DNA from: Ligustrum vulgare
Taxonomy: Eukaryota; Streptophyta; Magnoliopsida; Lamiales; Oleaceae
DNA length: 64,000 bases
Direction of reading: 5' to 3'
NCBI GenBank assembly: GCA_963555705.1
Contig: OY743189.1
Span: forward strand, 6,713,501-6,777,500
Shown: piece by piece, positions 1-10,769 of the stretch
Position numbering within the stretch: position 1 is the first letter of the stretch
Layout: each line of letters starts with the position of its first letter
Notes under the pieces: model-generated
Told to the model about the DNA's origin: nothing
What the model saw: only the letters and a program-made list of their open reading frames with translations
Databases searched by the model: none
Translations under genes and position numbers: made by a program

Positions 1-525
1 TTATAAATGATTTAACTAATATTATGGTTTTATTTGAATTATTTTGCAGTGGAAGGACTGGTTGCCGTCTCGATCAATGTACCAATTAAAAGTTTATAAA
101 TTTTTATTTTAACAGTTTACGTGCAATTTTATGTGATTAATTAAATTTATTGCCTAGGCATGCTAATTTCTATTTTTATTGTGTTATATTGAAGTTGGGA
201 AAAATTTGGTGACACTTTGGAATTTTACTTGAAAGTTATGAACCTAAATTACCAATTTACGAGAGTTGAGGGACTGAATTGCAATTTACCAAAAGTTAAA
301 CACTTAACCCTAACCTAAGAGAAACCTCACTCTCATATCACTCTCTTACCCGACGCCTCTCACGCGGTCTCTCCCTCTCCGCGTCGCTCTCGCCTCTCCG
401 TCGCTCTCTCCCTCGACTGCTCCCTTTGTCGCCGGCCATCACCACCCCCACCACCACCGGTAGTAGCCCTCCCCCTCTTCCCCCTTCTCCCTTTTCTCCT
501 CACGCACAAACACCACCCGTGAACC

Positions 526-543
526 GCACACACACACACACAC
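526..543. repeat. CA dinucleotide microsatellite
   Basis: A (CA)n run follows a CT-rich tract inside the LTR. The homologous minus-strand LTR has a longer TG/CA run at 58319-58360 in the corresponding place, so the microsatellite is an inherited part of this LTR family. Confidence 0.85.
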
Positions 544-872
544 GGTTTCACGCGATTTCGCACACACACACCCCCATAATTCGAATACACACATGTATAT
601 ATGTATAAATTCTATGTAAATAATGTATGAATACACTTGATATGCATGAATTCAGATGTTTCAGATAATTTCAGATTTTGTAATTTTGTTAAATTTTCGA
701 AATTAACCATGATTATAGGTAGGTGTAAGTTCTGTGTATGTATATATTGATGTATGTGTATGTATATATTGATGTATGTGTATATTTGTATATTTCAAAT
801 TTTCAGATTTTGGACTTGTTTAGATTTCGAATTTTAAATTGTTTATTTGAGATGTTAGACAATGTGTATGTG

Positions 873-879
<7 letters not shown>

Positions 880-920
<41 letters not shown>

Positions 921-921
921 G
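880..921. repeat. TA-rich microsatellite
   Basis: Nearly pure alternating AT with one TGTA interruption, inside the Tekay-like LTR. Confidence 0.85.
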
Positions 922-1731
922 TGTGTGTGGGTGTATTGATGATTTTGTAACTTAGTTAAATATTTGGTTAAGTTGAATTATGAAGACAATTTTCAGGTTT
1001 AAAAATTTTGGAAAATACTTTGTTAAAATTTGAGTTAGTTAATTAAGTTTATGTTATTCTGGGTAAATTGAGAAATTTGAGAATTTCCATGTATTGGTCT
1101 AAATGGCTTTAGTCATATTAACTAGTTAATTCTTAGATCTTTATATATGAATCCAATTGTTAACCAATGGTTAGGTTAATTTTTCGAATTTGATTAGAAT
1201 TAAGAAATTAGTTGATTGCTTGTTGGTAAAGTTTGTAATAAATGGTTATTTTAATATTTGTGAACTGAAAGTTATTCATTTTGGCGAATGGAAATAATTA
1301 GGACTTTTGGTACATTGACGACACGGGCAGTCGAGGCTCCTCCACTTGCAAATCAAGAAAACGGTAAATATTAAGGACATCAGGTAAGTAAACTTCCCCC
1401 TATTTGCATCAAAGTCGAATGTAAATGTGAAAGTTATGTGTAAATGACTGTCGTGCAACTTACTTGCTTTGATGAATTGCACTTACTTTATGAAAGCATA
1501 TGCTATTGAGAAGAATTTTAAAGCATGCACGTTATTATGTCATTGCATCATTAAGCATGCACTGACATCGAAATGGGAAAGTCAAATGTTTTAATGAAAG
1601 GAATGTGTCAAAGTGAAATTTTTGTCAAAAGTTATGTATCCCAAGTTTTTTTTGAATGAATGGGTGTACTTCTAGTTCATGAAAGTTGCGAGTGGGAAAT
1701 GGGGCGCGGGGGACCGGCGTACCCGAATTAA

Positions 1732-1849
1732 GTCGCTTTGCGACGGAATGTTCAACCGTTTACGGTGGACTGTTAAACCGCTTTGCGGTAGGAAAGTGAA
1801 TGTTAAACCGCTTTGCGGTGGGAAAGTGAATGTTAAACCGCTTTGCGGT
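1732..1849. repeat. Array of short perfect hairpins in the LTR
   Basis: Five stem-loops occur in 118 bp: GTCGCTTTGCGAC (1732-1744), ACCGTTTACGGT (1755-1766) and three copies of ACCGCTTTGCGGT (1777, 1807, 1837). The last three lie in a 30-bp tandem unit. Stems are 4-5 bp and loops 3-4 nt. The loop is TTT in four of the five. A degenerate counterpart is seen in the homologous LTR near 57622-57634. Function is unknown. Confidence 0.8.
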
Positions 1850-2664
1850 GGAAATGCGCATGTTAATCTGGTTCCAAATAAATAATAGCCCACTGTATTC
1901 TGATTGACTAGAAGTTACACCAAGTGAGCTCACGATGGAAAGGAAGTGAAAGTTTGGAAATGAAGTGAAAGTTTTGAATTGAAATGAAAGTTTGAAAGTT
2001 TTGGAAAGTAAAGTAAATGGGGATACATATATGAAATTTTTAAAGCATTCATGTCATAAGCATGCATTCATGCATACAGTTTACTTACTGAGCTTCAGCT
2101 CACCCCAATCCCTCCCCATTTTTCAGGTGATGAAAGTTAGATGATCAGAGGAGAACACTTGGTGGCTGACTCCGATAGTACCCGTTGTCGCCTTAATTAA
2201 TAAAGTTTAAATTCATTTGAGTTATCATTTAAATTTATTTCTTCATTCATTATTATTGATAATGGTTTGGTTGAAGTTATTTTTATTAAGTATGGAACGT
2301 ATTAGAGGTTAAAATTACCTTTATTTCAATGGTCAATGCTTGATGATGTTTTGAAAAATCTTATGATTGAGGAGTTTGGGAAATGTATGAATTGGTTTTG
2401 GAGATGATGAATGTGATTGAGATGTGATGGATGTTTTAAATTTTAAAATGGTTTTTGATGTCCCTCTACAGGTTGGCTATGTCCAATTTATAGAGGAGAT
2501 TCTGCCGAAATTTCTGTAAAATTTTATAATAGATAAATGAATATTTTAATTGTGCAACCGTTTTAAATTTCGCATTTTAATGTTTAAACGATTTATTTCC
2601 GCATTAAAAGAAAAAGAGAAGTTAACACCTAGGTTTAAGATTCTTGAACTTGGGGTGTTACAAG

Positions 2665-3633
2665 TTCAGAATAGGACACAAATTAGTTGAACCCATCAAG
2701 ACTAACCTCATCAATTTTTTGAAAAATAACTCAGATGTGTTCGCATGGACTCACTCAGACATGGAAGGGATTGATCTTAAACACGCGTGCTACCATCTCC
2801 ACGTTAATCCTGATTTCAAACCAAAGGTACAAAAAAGGAGGTCACTTAATCTTGAACGATATGAAGCACTGGCAAGGGAGGTGGTGAAACTACTTAGCAA
2901 TGGATTTATCCGAGAATCTTTCTACCCTGTGTGGGTAGCTAATCCAGTGCTAGTAAAGAAAAGTAATGGGACATGGAGACTGTGCATAGACTTTTCCGAC
3001 CTGAACAAAGCGTGCCCCAAGGATAGTTTCCCACTCCCCAGAATTGATCAAATGGTGGATACCACAGTCGGACATCAGCTTCTCAGCTTCATGGATGCTT
3101 ACTCAGGATATAACCAAATACCGATGAATGAAGTAGATGAAGGGCACACCTCATTTATGAATGATCGGGGATTTTATTGCTATAAAATGATGCCGTTTGG
3201 CTTAAAGAACGCGAGAACAACATACGAGCGCTTGGTGAATGAAATGTTTAAGGATCTCATCGGGAAGACGATGGAGGTGTATGTCGATGGCATGCTCGTA
3301 AAGAGTATCCGAGCTGAAGACCATATTCAGCATCTTGATGAAATGTTCCCAGTACTGCGAACTTATCGAATGAAGTTGAATCCTAAGAAATGCTCCTTCG
3401 GGGTAGGATCAAGAAAATTCCTTGGCTATCTGGTAAACCAAAGGGGTATCAAAGTTAACCCTGATAAAATACAAGCATTGATGAAGATGAGAGAACCAAG
3501 AAAAGTCAAAGAGGTGCAAAGTCTAACAGGGAGGATAGCAGCTTTGAGCCTTTTTGTGTCAAGGTCTACGGATAAATGCCAGCCATTCTTTGATATTATC
3601 AAGAAGAATAAGGAGTTTGAATGGACAAAATAA
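2665..3633 (+). pseudogene. pol: Tat pol: reverse transcriptase segment
   Basis: The frame reads through Tat RT landmarks: FAWTHSDMEGID, then WRLCIDFSDLNKACPKDSFP, LLSFMDAYSGYNQI, KMMPFGLKNARTTYERLVN and KKCSFGVGSRKFLGYLV, continuing to the RNase H connection. RT copies the element RNA into DNA. The catalytic box reads YVDGML instead of YVDDML: the second aspartate codon is GGC at 3289-3291, so this copy cannot polymerise. A TAA at 3631-3633 separates it from the RNase H frame. The N-terminal part starts directly at the LTR junction, and gag and protease are absent. The first ATG of the open frame lies inside the LTR, so it is not a real start. Confidence 0.9.
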
Positions 3634-4382
3634 TGCCAGATAGCTTTTGAAGAATTGAAGAAGCAATTGGCATCCCCACCCATCATTTCGAAACCGTTAT
3701 CGAGAGAAGTGCTATCTCTATACCTGGCCGTCTCAGAAATGGAGATGAGTGCAGTCCTTGTGAGAACCGAGCAGGGAGTTCAGCATCCTGTTTACTATGT
3801 CAGCCAGGCCCTGCACGACGCCGAACTTCGGTATTCTGAAATGGAAAAACTGGCATATGCTTTGATAATGTCGACTCGAAAATTGAGACCTTATTTTTTG
3901 GAGCATCAGGTGGAAGTATTGACTAATTACCCTCTGAGGCAGGTGTTACAAAAACTCGAGATGTCCGGACGGTTATTGAAATGGGAAGTAGAGTTGGGAC
4001 AATTCGACCTTGTGTACAAAGCAAGAACTGCCATCAAAGGGCAAGTTTTAGCTGATTTCATGGTGGAGTTCGCACCGATGGCGCAAAGATGCTATGCAGA
4101 GGTAGATAGGACATGACGGTTATATGTTGACAGTTCATTGGCAGGAAAGCGAGCAGGGGCTGGGGTCGTTCTCATCAGTCCAGATAATGAATTCTTCTGC
4201 AGCTCTTACCATTTTGGTTTTGGAGCAACCAATAATGACTTTGAATATGAGGCTCTGATTGTAGGGTTGAACATGGCTCAAGCAATGGGTGTTAATAGCC
4301 TTATCTTACACAGTGATTCCCAACTGATAGGCATACAGAGATTATCCAGATCCCTCGATCTAAAAACAGTCAGGCTGATGCT
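3634..4382 (+). pseudogene. pol: Tat pol: RNase H followed by archaeal-type RNase H
   Basis: In the same frame as RT after one stop, 3655-4116 encodes the usual gypsy RNase H (landmarks LYLAVSEMEMSAVLVR, HPVYYVSQALHDAELRYSEM, LRPYFLEHQVEVLTNYPLRQ). TGA at 4114-4116 interrupts it. A second, archaeal-type RNase H follows: LYVDSSLAGKRAGAGVVLIS, DFEYEALIVGLNMAQAMGVN, LILHSDSQLI. After SDSQLI, about 4350, the reading frame changes and the text jumps to IIQIPRSKNSQADALARLA. A deletion of roughly 100 bp has therefore removed the middle of the domain and shifted the frame. Two RNase H domains in tandem mark the Tat lineage. Confidence 0.88.
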
Positions 4383-5726
4383 TTGGCTCGCTTAGCAACA
4401 AGCGAATTAACGTCCGAATTGGAAAGCATATCAATTGAGACCGTGGGGCACTCAGCCTTAAAATCATCACATTCAGTAGTCCTGCAAACCTCTCTGACGA
4501 AGACATGGAAGGATGAAATTATCCAATATCTACGAGAATGGACGACACCACTGGACCAAGTGAAGGCCAGGAGTTTGAGGATCAGATCTGCAAGGTATAC
4601 TTTGATTGGGGATGACTTGTACAAGCGAGGATTCTCCTTACCATCGTTGAAGTGTTTGGACAGTGAAGAGGCGGAATATGTAATGAAGGAAATCCACGAG
4701 GGCATTTGCGGGAATCATACCTGGGGACAAGCAATGGCGTTCAAAATTATTAGACAGGGGTACTTTTGGCCTACCCTGAAGAAAGACGCGATTAAATTTG
4801 TAAAGAAATGCGACAGATGTCAAAGGTTCACTCCAATGATGAAGAACCCACCCGAAGAGCTAACCTCGATTTTGAGCCCATGGTCATTCGCTAAATGGGG
4901 AATAGATCTAATTGGACCTCTACCAACGGAAAAAGGGAGAAACGGGTTCGCTATCGTTGGGGTGGATTATTTCACAAAATGGGCATAGGTTGAACCATTG
5001 GATAAAATTACAGAGCAAAAAACTACAGACTTTGTATGGAAGTCAGTCATCTGCAGGTTTGGAATCCCACAATCCATTGTAACGGACAACGGGAAGCAGT
5101 TTGACAACGAAATGTTTAAATCTTTTTGTGAAGGACTGGGTATCAGGAAGCATTTCTCCACCCCAAACCATCCTCAATCCGATGGGCAAGTTGAAGCAGT
5201 AAACAAAATTATCAAGCACAATCTGAAGACTAGACTTGAAACCTTGAAATGATCATGGGCAGAGGAGTTACCAGGAGTATTGTAGTCTTACCGGATAACT
5301 CACAGGACATCAACCAGAGAGACCCCGTTCACTTTGGCTTTCGGAACAGAAGCTGTGATCCCGATTGAGGTAGGTCTCCCATCATTCCGGGTCACTCATT
5401 TCAATGAGAAAAATAACGATGATGCGCTAACTGTTGAGTTGGACCTTAAGGAGGAAAAACGATTACAAGCACAAGTCAGGAATGCAGTGTACAAGCAAAT
5501 GAATGTGAGGTATTATAATTCAAAGGTGAGGACGAGACAATTCCAAGTTGGGGATCTAGTATTGAGAAAGATTATCGCAACACACGAGCCTTTAGGACCC
5601 AACTGGGGAGGACCATATCAGATCAAGAAGGTCATGAGAAATGGGTCATATGAACTAGAGTCACTTGATGGAGTTCAGCTTCAACATCCCTGGAATGCAG
5701 AACACTTGAAGAAATATTTTCAGTAG
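4383..5726 (+). pseudogene. pol: Tat pol: integrase
   Basis: The integrase inserts element DNA into the host genome. Visible in order: a linker (YLREWTTPLDQVKARSLRIR), an HHCC zinc finger (HEGICGNH then CDRCQRFTP), and the DDE core with first Asp in WGIDLIGPLP, second in IVTDNGKQFDN and Glu in PQSDGQVEAVNKIIK. The C-terminal part is AFGTEAVIPIEVGLPSFRV and the GDLVLRKI region. Stops at 4986-4988 (TAG), 5250-5252 (TGA) and about 5283 (TAG) lie in one frame, consistent with point decay. All three catalytic residues are still encoded. The ORF ends at 5726 just before the repeat arrays. Confidence 0.9.
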
Positions 5727-5840
5727 GGTAAGTTGTGAAACTGGATGTAAATATTTTTGATGTCACTAAATAAATGTAACCAGATGAATGAGAAGTTCAA
5801 ATGTTTCCATGTATGCGAATCTGAATAAATCCTTCCAAAG

Positions 5841-6260
5841 CAAAGACCTTAGTTGATGATCCATAAATACCTATAAGGCAGGATATCATCAACGATACAA
5901 GACAATCTGTCTCAAAGGCGAGAAAGACCTCATTGAGAGGCAAAACAAAGACCTTAGTTGATGATCCATAAGTACCTATAAGGCAGGATATCATCAACAA
6001 TACAAGGTAATCCGTCTCAAAGGCGAGAAAGACCTCTTTGAGAGGCAAAACAAAGACCTTAGTTGATGATCCATAAGTACCTATAAGGAAGGATATCATC
6101 AACAATACAAGACAATCCGTCTCAAAGGTGAGAAAGACCTCCTTGAGAGGCAAAGCAAAGAACTTAGTTGATGATCCATAAGTACCTATAAGGCAGGATA
6201 TCATCAACATGACGAGGCAATCCGCCTCAAAGAAGAATTAGATCTCCTTGAGAGGCTAAA
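5841..6260 (+). repeat. Tandem array, 105-bp unit, 4 copies
   Basis: The phrase CAAAGACCTTAGTTGATGAT begins at 5841, 5946, 6051 and, with one change, 6156: an exact 105-bp period. It lies just after the Tat pol stop. The long minus-strand ORF across it is only the repeat read in an open frame. Confidence 0.95.
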
Positions 6261-6293
6261 GTTGACTATCCATAATTATCCATAACAACCATC

Positions 6294-6492
6294 CGAGGTG
6301 AATATTTACCGACCTCCATTTTGCAGACGAGGTGTTTTGGTAAGAAAATAACGAGGTGAAGTTTTTCCGACCTCCATTTTGCAGACGAGGTGTTTTGGTA
6401 AGAAAATACCGAGGTGAAGTTTTTTCGACCTCCATTTTGCAGACGAGGTGTTTTAATAAGAGAAGACTGAGGTAAATGTTTACCGACCTCCA
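6294..6492 (+). repeat. Tandem array, 58-bp unit, 4 copies
   Basis: CGAGGTG begins at 6294, 6352 and 6410, with a variant at 6468: exact 58-bp period. Each unit carries CCGACCTC and GAGGTG blocks that are partly complementary. The array runs directly into the 69-bp array. Confidence 0.93.
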
Positions 6493-7388
6493 ATTCACCT
6501 CTGCATTTTATTTGGAGTGAATTGATGTTTGAAAATTGCTTAAGTGTTCACTTCGTTTATGATTCACCTCTGCATTTTATTTGGAGTGAATTGACGTTTG
6601 AAAAATTGCTTAAGTGTTCACTTCGTTTATAATTCACCTCTGCATTTTATTTGGAGTGAATTGACGTTTGAAAATTGCTTAAGTGTTCACTTCGTTTATA
6701 ATTCACCTCTGCATTTTATTTGGAGTGAATTGACGTTTGGAAATTATTTAAGTGTTCACTTCGTTTATAATTCACCTCTGCATTTATCTGGAGTGAGTTG
6801 ACGTTTGAAAATTTCTTAAGTGTTCACGTCGTTTATAATTCACCTCTACATTTTATCTGGAGTGAATTAAAGTTTGAAAATTGCTTAAGTGTTCACTTCA
6901 TTTATAATTCACCTTTCATTTTATTTGGAGTGAATTGACGTTTGAAAATTGCTTAAGTGTTCACTTCGTTTATAATTCACCTCTTCATTTTATTTGGAGT
7001 GAATTGACGTTTGAAAAATTGCTTAAGTGTTCACTTCGTTTATAATTCACCTCTGCATTTTATTGGGAGTTAAATGACGTTTGAAAATTGCTTAAGTGTT
7101 CACTTCGTTTATAATTCACCTCTGCATTTTATTTGGAGTGAATTGACGTTTGAAAATTTCTTAAGTGTTCACTTCGTTTATAATTCACCTCTGCATTTTA
7201 TTGGGAGTGAATTGACGTTTGAAAATTACTTAAGTGTTCACTTTGTTTATAATTCACCTCTGCATTTTATTGGGAGTGAATTGATGTTTGAAAATTGCTT
7301 AAGTGTTCACTTCGTTTATAATTCACCTCTGCATTTTATTTGGAGTGAATTGAAGTTTGAAAATTGCTTAAGTGTTCACTTCGTTTCT
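6493..7388 (+). repeat. Tandem array, 69-bp unit, about 13 copies
   Basis: ATTCACCTCTGCATTTTA recurs at 6493, 6562, 6632, 6701, 6770 and 6838, and on to 7321, with spacing 68-70 bp. The unit contains GGAGTGAATTGACGTTTGAA and AAGTGTTCACTTCG. Copies differ by single bases and 1-bp indels. Open frames here are repeat artefacts. Confidence 0.95.
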
Positions 7389-7501
7389 AGTTATATTCAG
7401 CTTGTTTGACTTTCGAATATTCAACGCTGAAATGAAATTCTCCTTTCATTCAAAAAACATAAATGAAAATTACAATACAACATTGATCTAAACATATATG
7501 A

Positions 7502-9782
7502 CTATTCTTCAATGTTGATGGCCTTTTCTGGCAGGTTGGAGTGAGACTCAGTGAGTGGTGAGAGTAGGGGTTCTTCATTGACCTCGTCGGGTATCAGCTC
7601 TAGATATTTTTTATAGACCAGGTCGAGGTTCTCTTTTAAGAAATTTATATCCACCTCAGGTCGTTTTTCTTCTAGCTCCTCTACTATCTCTTTTAATGTG
7701 AGATAGTAAGTCTCATCCACATCGTGTTCGTACTCCACTGAGTCTTTGAACTTTTTTACGGCCTCTTTGTACGAACCTTGGACAACAGCCTCTAGCTCAG
7801 TTTTTTCCTTCTTCAAGCTGGCCTCAATTTTATTGGCCTCGTCCAATTCCTTTAAGAGCCTCTCCTTTGCACCCTGCAATTGGGCCACATTATCCTTTAG
7901 AGAAGCCACCTCCTCCCTCAAAGGAACCACTTCTTCCTTAAACTTGGATAGTTCAAGGTTGGTCTCCTTCAGCCTGACCATCTATTCTAGGGCCTCTTTC
8001 AGTTTGGCCTCTGCCTCATGTATGGCCTTCACTTCCGCCTCAAACATGTTCCTGGCGTCATAAGCGAGCTTCTTGAACTTTCTGGTGTCGGAGGCCGCTT
8101 TGCTTAATCTGGACTGAGCCCGGCAAAGATAATTCAAAACTTGGCCGACGTGAGCAGTACTAGTTGCTAACAGGTCATCCAAAGGCATATCTTTGCAGAA
8201 CTTTTCTTGACTGGGCGTCCAAGTCTTGGCCGAAACATCCATGGCCATCTTGGTCTGCAGGGGGACTTTCATTAAGCCCATAGGAGTTATGTTGGCCGAA
8301 GATACAAATTCCCTATAAACTTTGGGGCGAGACCCCTTTAGAGAGCTTGCCAGTTCAGCTCTGACGGGATGCACTCCCAGATATGAACCCCCCCGTCTGC
8401 AGGGCTGATTGGGAAGACCCTGCTTGGTCCCCAGATGTTTGAGGAGGTGGAATTAGAATTGCTGGTTTCTCTTTGATGACCTCAGCTCATTTGGATTTCT
8501 TCTGAAGAGGTGGATTGATTGGGTCCTCTCTGGGAGGAGGTGAGGCTCTTGCCGTTTGTTTCTGAGCTGCTCTCTTATGAGCCTCAACCTTGGCATTCGC
8601 GAGTTTCTTTGCCTTCATTGACTCCATTTTCCTTTTACCTTTACGAGCTGATATGGAAAGAAATGCATAAATGACTTTTCTTAGTATACACCTCGAAAAT
8701 ATACGGCGTTGAATTTGGAGTGTGATGATCTGACACTTACACTTTGGAAGTGGAGGATAGTAGTTAGATGGATCGATAAAAGTAAGGGTTGATTCGAACG
8801 GCGTTCTTCGGTCAGAAGCTCTTTAACCAATCTGTAGTGGTCAGGTTGGTCAGTCAAGTTGATAATTCTCTCGATGACTTTGGGGTCCAACTCTGCCTCT
8901 CTCACCTCTACAAAAAATGAGATTAATATTAGAACAATTCAGCTTGAAAATATCACAGATATAAAAACTTATTAAATTTATTCCTATAGTGAACAGGAAT
9001 AGTTGAGCTGACTCCATCACTTCGATAGGGGCTCATCCAATTTCCCCCTATGAAGAACCACTTTTCCTTCCAAAAGCGGTCTGATTCAGGCAGATCAATC
9101 TGTAGTCTTTGTCCCCCAAAGACTGATCTCTGCATTGTACAGAACCACCCAGTTTTTTTTCCATCAGCTCGAAACTGATATGCAAAATTAAATTCGTCCA
9201 CTGTGGGTTCGTTGTATCCTAAAGGTTGTAAAGGGATATGAACCCAAGGATGTACCTCCAACAGTTAGGGTGAATTTGGGTGGGGACTACGCCCCAAGAT
9301 CGTAGAAAGTCAGTTATGATGAACGTAAATGGAAATCTAAGGCTTGCCTCAAGAATTTGGTAATTGGTAGCAACAAAACCTTTAGGTGGCTGGTCAGCTC
9401 ATTCATAACTTTCAGGGAAGTGGACATAACTAGGGATTCTGTATTTATTTTTCCAAGTGTTCAGTTCGTTTTCTGTGGCTTCAGAACGGAAGTGTTTACA
9501 AGCAAAATCCGAACTGTAACTAGTACAAGGATCAGGTTGCTGGAATGTGGCTGTGGAAGGATATCGAAATGAATTGGCCAAAATGGAATGAGACGGTGGT
9601 ACTATAGCTAGAGGTTGGGGTTGGGGTTGGGGTTGGGGTTGTGGGATTTCATCATCGCCCTCCTCGCCTTGAAAGAGGCACTGGGTTTCCTTACTCTCCT
9701 CCCAGGATACAGATGGTTCGGCCTCTTTACCTCTATTATCCGACCTCACCACACTTTCCTCAAAACTGACACTACCATTCAT
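7502..9782 (-). pseudogene. Antisense gene of the Tat element (PF04195-like head, coiled-coil tail)
   Basis: Runs opposite to pol. From 9782: an acidic N-terminus with a PQ repeat; then, after a TGA near 9396, a block reading SLRFPFTFIITDFLRSWGVV and HPNCWRYILGFISLYNL, and KKTGWFCTMQRSVF and WKEKWFFIGGNW in a shifted frame. These match the plant family called putative gypsy-type transposon (PF04195). REAELDPKVIERIINL follows near 8905. A basic segment and two coiled-coil ORFs (7982-8374, 7502-7981; heptad-rich, many E/K/L) finish it. An intron with GTAAGT donor and CAG acceptor (8648-8740) keeps phase across the join; another is likely between about 8906 and 8968. Stops near 9396, 8488 and 8370, a frameshift near 9245 and an indel near 8800 make it a pseudogene. 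Function is unknown. Confidence 0.75.
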
Positions 9783-9997
9783 CCTTGAAAGTGATTATAA
9801 CGAGCTGGACACTTAGAAAAAAGGAAGTTTAAAACAAGAAAAACTGAAAAGAGACGTCAAAGCACCCTCACCTGACGAAAGAATTAAGCTGTTCTGATCT
9901 GCTAACAAGGTGAAATAAAGGTCGTGTGAAGAAACGAGCTAGTATTGGCAGAGAGAATTTTGAAGGTTCAATATGTTCATTATGAGGAGAGTACTCC

Positions 9998-10005
9998 TAT
10001 TTATA
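9998..10005 (-). promoter_or_regulatory. Candidate TATA box of the antisense gene
   Basis: On the minus strand the sequence reads CCTTATAAATAGGAG, about 215 bp upstream of the ATG at 9782, after a CT-rich stretch. The context strongly resembles the LTR promoter at 10761-10769. Confidence 0.6.
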
Positions 10006-10290
10006 AGGAGAGGAGAGAGAGACATCATTAATCAGTCATAATGACAAGACGCGTTGCCATTATGGAGGCGACGACACTTGATCCAAGAACTGACACACCA
10101 TCCCTGTGGCGACACCTAGCAGTTGGAATTGAGAAATATTAAAAGCAGATGTCAGTTAGTAGACCGTGAGACAACTGGGATTTCGAGATTCGTCCTTAAA
10201 ATCTCTTTTGAACCAATCTCGAGGAGACATATGCTGACGTGGAGGATGTGTTCAACAAGGAAAGATGCCAACGCAGTCAGCTCTCAAAAT

Positions 10291-10572
10291 ACCGACCTCA
10301 ACTTAAAGAGACAGTTGTTTTATATGAACCGAGGTGGTTTATGCCGAGGTGATTTAAGGAACCGACCTCAACTTAAAGAAAGAGGTGATTTGGTAAAATC
10401 GAGGTGACTTAATGACAAGGTGATTTAAGGAACCGACCTCAACTTAAAGAAAGAGGTGATTTGGTAAAACTGAGGTGACTTGATGCCGAGGTGATTTAAG
10501 GAACCGACCTCAACTTAAGGAGAGAGGTGATTTGGTAAAATCGAGGTGACTTTATGCCGATGTGATGTTGGC
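10291..10572 (+). repeat. Tandem array, 71-bp unit, about 4 copies
   Basis: ACCGACCTCAACTTA begins at 10291, 10361, 10432 and 10503 (spacing 70-71). Units share the CCGACCTC and GAGGTGA...TTTGGTAA words with the 58-bp array on the other side of the antisense gene, so the two arrays are probably diverged relatives. Confidence 0.92.
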
Positions 10573-10760
10573 CGAGGTGAATACCAAATGCGGTGAGACT
10601 GGCGGCGCTGCAGAAGCGTCAAATCAGCCGTATTATATGTCAGTAATTATGGTTATCTGTAATATGTTAGTGTAATCATTTGTTGTCATGTTGTTAGCAA
10701 TGTCATTAGTCAGTATCAGTCACAAACTGCAGATGTGATATGTTTTGTCTCCTCCCCTAC

Positions 10761-10769
10761 TATAAATAA
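10761..10769 (+). promoter_or_regulatory. TATA box of the Tat LTR
   Basis: TATAAATAA in the context CCTCCCCTAC-TATAAATAAGGG, placed as expected before an R/U5 leader. Confidence 0.6.

Larger units (their letters stand above)
1..2662 (+). mobile_element. Tekay/Del-like Ty3/gypsy LTR, 3' end (left end outside window)
   Basis: The right end is GGGGTGTTACA, the classic 3' terminus of Tekay/Del-type plant LTRs. The block is homologous, in reverse complement, to the LTR at 56854-58995. Shared landmarks are a TTTTGCAGTGGAAGGACT stretch near 45, a CT-rich block followed by a CA microsatellite near 330-545, a CTCCACTTGCAAATC stretch near 1340, and a GAGCTTCAGCTCACCCC stretch near 2090. No primer-binding site follows the end; Tat pol sequence starts at once. 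It is therefore a 3' LTR or a solo LTR inserted into, or joined by deletion to, the Tat element. No long ORF in it is credible as a gene. The left boundary is not visible. Confidence 0.75.

Noticed and set aside
298..312. AACCCTAAC, telomere-like words
   Set aside because: Single short occurrences here and at 36465; no tandem CCCTAAA array, so no telomeric DNA.
360..636. Open frames on both strands over the CT/CA-rich part of the first LTR
   Set aside because: Low-complexity composition opens several frames at once; the same block recurs in the homologous LTR without keeping any frame.
5797..7409. Long ORFs of repetitive peptides across the tandem arrays
   Set aside because: Frames stay open only because the unit length is near a multiple of three; no domain, and they follow the DNA repeat exactly.
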